This document shows, piece by piece, positions 61,572-64,000 of a DNA stretch of 64,000 nt. The DNA is from Actinomyces oris (GTDB taxonomy: Bacteria; Actinomycetota; Actinomycetes; Actinomycetales; Actinomycetaceae), in contig NZ_MSKL01000002.1 in NCBI RefSeq assembly GCF_001937665.1, positions 1-64,000 of the forward strand. The letters are read 5' to 3'. Both the position numbers and the translations under genes were made by a program. The stretch's first letter is position 1. Each line of letters begins with the position of its first letter. Below the pieces are notes generated by a model. That model was not told the origin of the DNA. It ran no database searches and was given only the letters and a program-made list of their open reading frames with translations.

Positions 61572-64000
61572 ATGACTACCTCCTCCAGCAGCACTGTGCC
61601 CGGTGCCTCCGACGACGTCCGGAGTACCGACAGCAACGGCCCCCTGAGTCTCGACGCGCTCTTCTCCGCCGAGCTCTCCGGCGGCCGGCCGACCAAGACC
61701 GACGACGACGTTGCCGCGCCGCACCACTCCGACGACGCCACCTCCTCCCCTGAGGACTTCGCGACTCCCGCCTCCTCCGACTCCCCTGAGGACCCTGAGG
61801 ACGTCGACCACGAGGACGAGGCGGACGACGTCGACCGGAACCTCCCCGAGGCCGACCCGGAGGACGGGGTCGACGACCCCGATGAGGACGACGGTGTCGA
61901 CATCGATGAGGACGAGGTCGACGGCCACACTCCTTTCATCGACACCGACACTGATTCCGATGGCCACCGGCACGCCGACGAGCACGCCACGTCCCCGCGC
62001 AACCGGGACGAGGACGAGGTGAAGGCGGGTCGCGAGGACGACGAGATCACTTTCGCCGACCTGGGTCTTCCCGGGGACCTGCTCAAGGCCATCACCGACA
62101 TGGGCTTCGTGACCCCGACCGCAATCCAGAAGGAGGCGATCCCGGTCCTGCTGGCCGGCCGCGACGTCGTCGGCGTCGCCCAGACCGGAACCGGCAAGAC
62201 GGCGGCCTTCGGACTGCCGCTGCTCGACGCCGTCGACTCCCGTGACAGCGTGGTTCAGGCACTCGTCCTGGCCCCCACCCGCGAGCTCGCGCTCCAGAGC
62301 GCCGAGGCCATCACCGATATGGCCGCCCGCTCCCGCGGCCTCGACGTGGTGGCCGTCTACGGCGGCGCTCCCTATGGTCCCCAGATCGGCGCTCTCAAGG
62401 GCGGCGCCCAGGTCGTCGTCGGCACTCCCGGACGCGTCATCGACCTCATTGACAAGGGCGCTCTCCAGCTCGACGATGTGCGCTACTTCGTCCTGGACGA
62501 GGCCGATGAGATGCTGCGCATGGGCTTCGCAGAGGACGTCGAGACGATTGCTCAGTCCCTTCCCACCGATCGGCGCACCGCCCTGTTCTCCGCGACGATG
62601 CCTCCGGCCATCCAGGCCGTGGCGCGCCAGCACCTTCACGAGCCCGTTCAGGTCGAGGTCTCCAGGCCGGCCTCCACCGTCGCCACCGTTCACCAGACCT
62701 ACGCGGTGGTTCCCTTCCGCCACAAGATCGGGGCCGTCTCCCGGGTCCTGGCCGTCACTGACGCCGAGGCCGCCATCGTCTTCGTGCGGACCAAGTCCAC
62801 GGCCGAGGACGTCGCCATCGAGCTGGCGGGCCGGGGCATCCAGGCCGCTGCCATCTCCGGTGACGTGCCTCAGCGCGAGCGCGAGCGCCTCGTGGAGCGA
62901 CTGCGCGCCGGGACCCTCGACGTGCTGGTGGCCACCGACGTTGCCGCCCGCGGACTGGACGTGGACCGCATCGGCCTGGTCGTCAACTTCGACGTGCCCC
63001 GTGAGGCCGAGGCCTATGTGCACCGTATCGGTCGCACGGGCCGCGCCGGCCGCCACGGGGAGGCCGTCACCTTCCTGACCCCCAAGGAGAAGGGCAAGCT
63101 CCGCCAGATCGAGCGCCTCACCGGAAGCCGTCTGGAGGAGATCACCTTGCCGTCTCCCGCGGACGTCTCCGAGCACCGTGCCCGCAAGCTCCTGTCCAAG
63201 GCCGCCGCCCGCCACGAGCGCGGCCGTCTGGACATGTACCTGCCGCTGGTGGCCGACTCCGCCCGGGAGTTGGACATTGACGTCGAGGAGCTGGCGGCCA
63301 CGCTGCTGGCCCTGGCCGTGGGAGACGAGGGACCGCGCAGGCGCGAGGACCGTGGCGGTGAGCGTGCCCAGCGCGCGCGCCGTGAGGAGAACCTCGACTC
63401 CGAGGGGACCTTCCTGTCGGCCTCCTTCGAAGGCGGGCGCGAGAAGAACCGTCGCGGCGAACGGGGCGAGGGCCGCCGCTCGGCCACGCGGTCCGGCCGC
63501 CGCGAGCACGAGGGCCCCGGCACCGTCTACCGCGTTGAGGTAGGGCACCGAGACCGGGTCCTTCCCGGCGCGATCGTCGGCGCTCTGGCCAATGAGGGCG
63601 GGATCGAGGGCTCCGATATCGGCAAGATCGACATCCTTCAGTCCTTCTCCCTGGTCACGATCTACGCCGATCTCAGCCCCGAGCAGCTGAGCGTCATGGG
63701 GCGGGCGACCTTTGCCGGCCGCGAGCTGCGGATCCGCCCCGACGAGGGTCCGGGTCACGGCTGGTCCGGCCCCAACGGCGCAGAGCGCCGTCCCAAGCGG
63801 CGCGACTGGGACGACCGCAAGGACCGCGGTGAGCGCGGCGAACGGCCGGAGCGCGGATTCCGCCCCCGCCGTGATGACGGCGAGCGCGGCTGGAAGGACC
63901 GTGACGGACGCGGCGGTAGGGGCGGTTACGACCGCTCGGAGCGCGGGGACCGCCGCGACAACCGCCGGTGGGACGAGCGCCGTGGCGAACGGGACGGCTT
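61572..64000 (+). CDS. deaD: DEAD-box RNA helicase (DeaD/CsdA-like), 3' end outside window
   Basis: ATP-dependent RNA helicase, over 809 residues and still open at the window edge. The first 155 residues are acidic and disordered (runs of Asp/Glu). The helicase core follows: Q motif (GFVTPTAIQ), Walker A AQTGTGKTAA, PTRELA, GTPGR, VLDEADEML (DEAD), FSATM (SAT), then domain 2 with FVRTKS, ATDVAARGLD and HRIGRTGRAGR. After an Arg-rich stretch comes a DbpA-type RNA-binding domain (VYRVEVGHRDRVLPGAIVGA, RELRIRPDEGP), then an RGG/RD-rich basic tail. Acidic head plus basic tail is unusual in length. The start ATG at 61572 lacks a good ribosome binding site. Confidence 0.92.
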   Translation, partial: MTTSSSSTVPGASDDVRSTDSNGPLSLDALFSAELSGGRPTKTDDDVAAPHHSDDATSSPEDFATPASSDSPEDPEDVDHEDEADDVDRNLPEADPEDGVDDPDEDDGVDIDEDEVDGHTPFIDTDTDSDGHRHADEHATSPRNRDEDEVKAGREDDEITFADLGLPGDLLKAITDMGFVTPTAIQKEAIPVLLAGRDVVGVAQTGTGKTAAFGLPLLDAVDSRDSVVQALVLAPTRELALQSAEAITDMAARSRGLDVVAVYGGAPYGPQIGALKGGAQVVVGTPGRVIDLIDKGALQLDDVRYFVLDEADEMLRMGFAEDVETIAQSLPTDRRTALFSATMPPAIQAVARQHLHEPVQVEVSRPASTVATVHQTYAVVPFRHKIGAVSRVLAVTDAEAAIVFVRTKSTAEDVAIELAGRGIQAAAISGDVPQRERERLVERLRAGTLDVLVATDVAARGLDVDRIGLVVNFDVPREAEAYVHRIGRTGRAGRHGEAVTFLTPKEKGKLRQIERLTGSRLEEITLPSPADVSEHRARKLLSKAAARHERGRLDMYLPLVADSARELDIDVEELAATLLALAVGDEGPRRREDRGGERAQRARREENLDSEGTFLSASFEGGREKNRRGERGEGRRSATRSGRREHEGPGTVYRVEVGHRDRVLPGAIVGALANEGGIEGSDIGKIDILQSFSLVTIYADLSPEQLSVMGRATFAGRELRIRPDEGPGHGWSGPNGAERRPKRRDWDDRKDRGERGERPERGFRPRRDDGERGWKDRDGRGGRGGYDRSERGDRRDNRRWDERRGERDG

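Noticed and set aside
61545-63758. 737-codon minus-strand open frame opposite the DEAD-box gene
   Set aside because: Antisense to helicase motifs that are all in frame on the plus strand.

Overview
This 64 kb window is GC-rich and gene-dense. It looks like the chromosome of an oral-type actinobacterium, most likely Actinomyces or a close relative. The pointers are a type I fatty acid synthase downstream of fused acyl-CoA carboxylase genes, an actinobacterial integration host factor (mIHF), an ATPase-less PriA, an AroK-AroB fusion, an actinobacterial EF-P and a complete arginine deiminase pathway. The genus is inferred from gene content only.

Layout. (1) 1-5861, minus strand: accC/BCCP, accD and the 5' part of fas, i.e. 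malonyl-CoA supply feeding FAS-I. (2) 6239-10267, minus: rpe, rsmB, fmt and a HAD phosphatase. (3) 10268-18791, plus: an arginine island with arcA-arcB-arcC, an AGAT-type amidinotransferase, an EamA permease, an MHS-type MFS permease and a TetR regulator. Its control region upstream of arcA is unusually rich in repeats. The island lies between priA and fmt, genes that are commonly adjacent in actinobacteria. (4) 18838-33626, minus: a long run with many 4-bp overlaps, pyrR-pyrB-pyrC-carA-carB-pyrF followed by mihF-gmk-rpoZ-coaBC-metK-priA. Its leader carries a PyrR-binding motif whose hairpin would cover the pyrR ribosome binding site. (5) 34018-35770: a Tat-exported GH16 glucanase convergent with a small membrane protein, lying between nusB and pyrR. 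(6) 35890-47133, minus: nusB, efp, a degenerate shikimate-kinase paralogue, aroKB, aroC, aroE, mltG, ruvX, alaS and rpsD. (7) 47389-50321, minus: rarA, a YciO-type protein and a glycerophosphodiesterase. (8) 50422-51192, plus: a small metal-response operon, an ArsR/SmtB-type sensor on an apparently leaderless promoter overlapping a His/Cys-rich metallothionein-like protein. (9) 51288-61147: a Ser/Thr kinase, an ISAs1-type transposase remnant, an alpha/beta hydrolase, aspS, two exported membrane-anchored proteins and an enterochelin-esterase-like gene. (10) 61572-64000, plus: a DEAD-box RNA helicase with a long structured leader, running off the window.

The parts most worth following up are the amidinotransferase/transporter branch attached to the arginine deiminase operon together with its operator array, and the ArsR plus His/Cys-rich protein pair. 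No tRNA or rRNA gene, CRISPR array or intact mobile element was seen.
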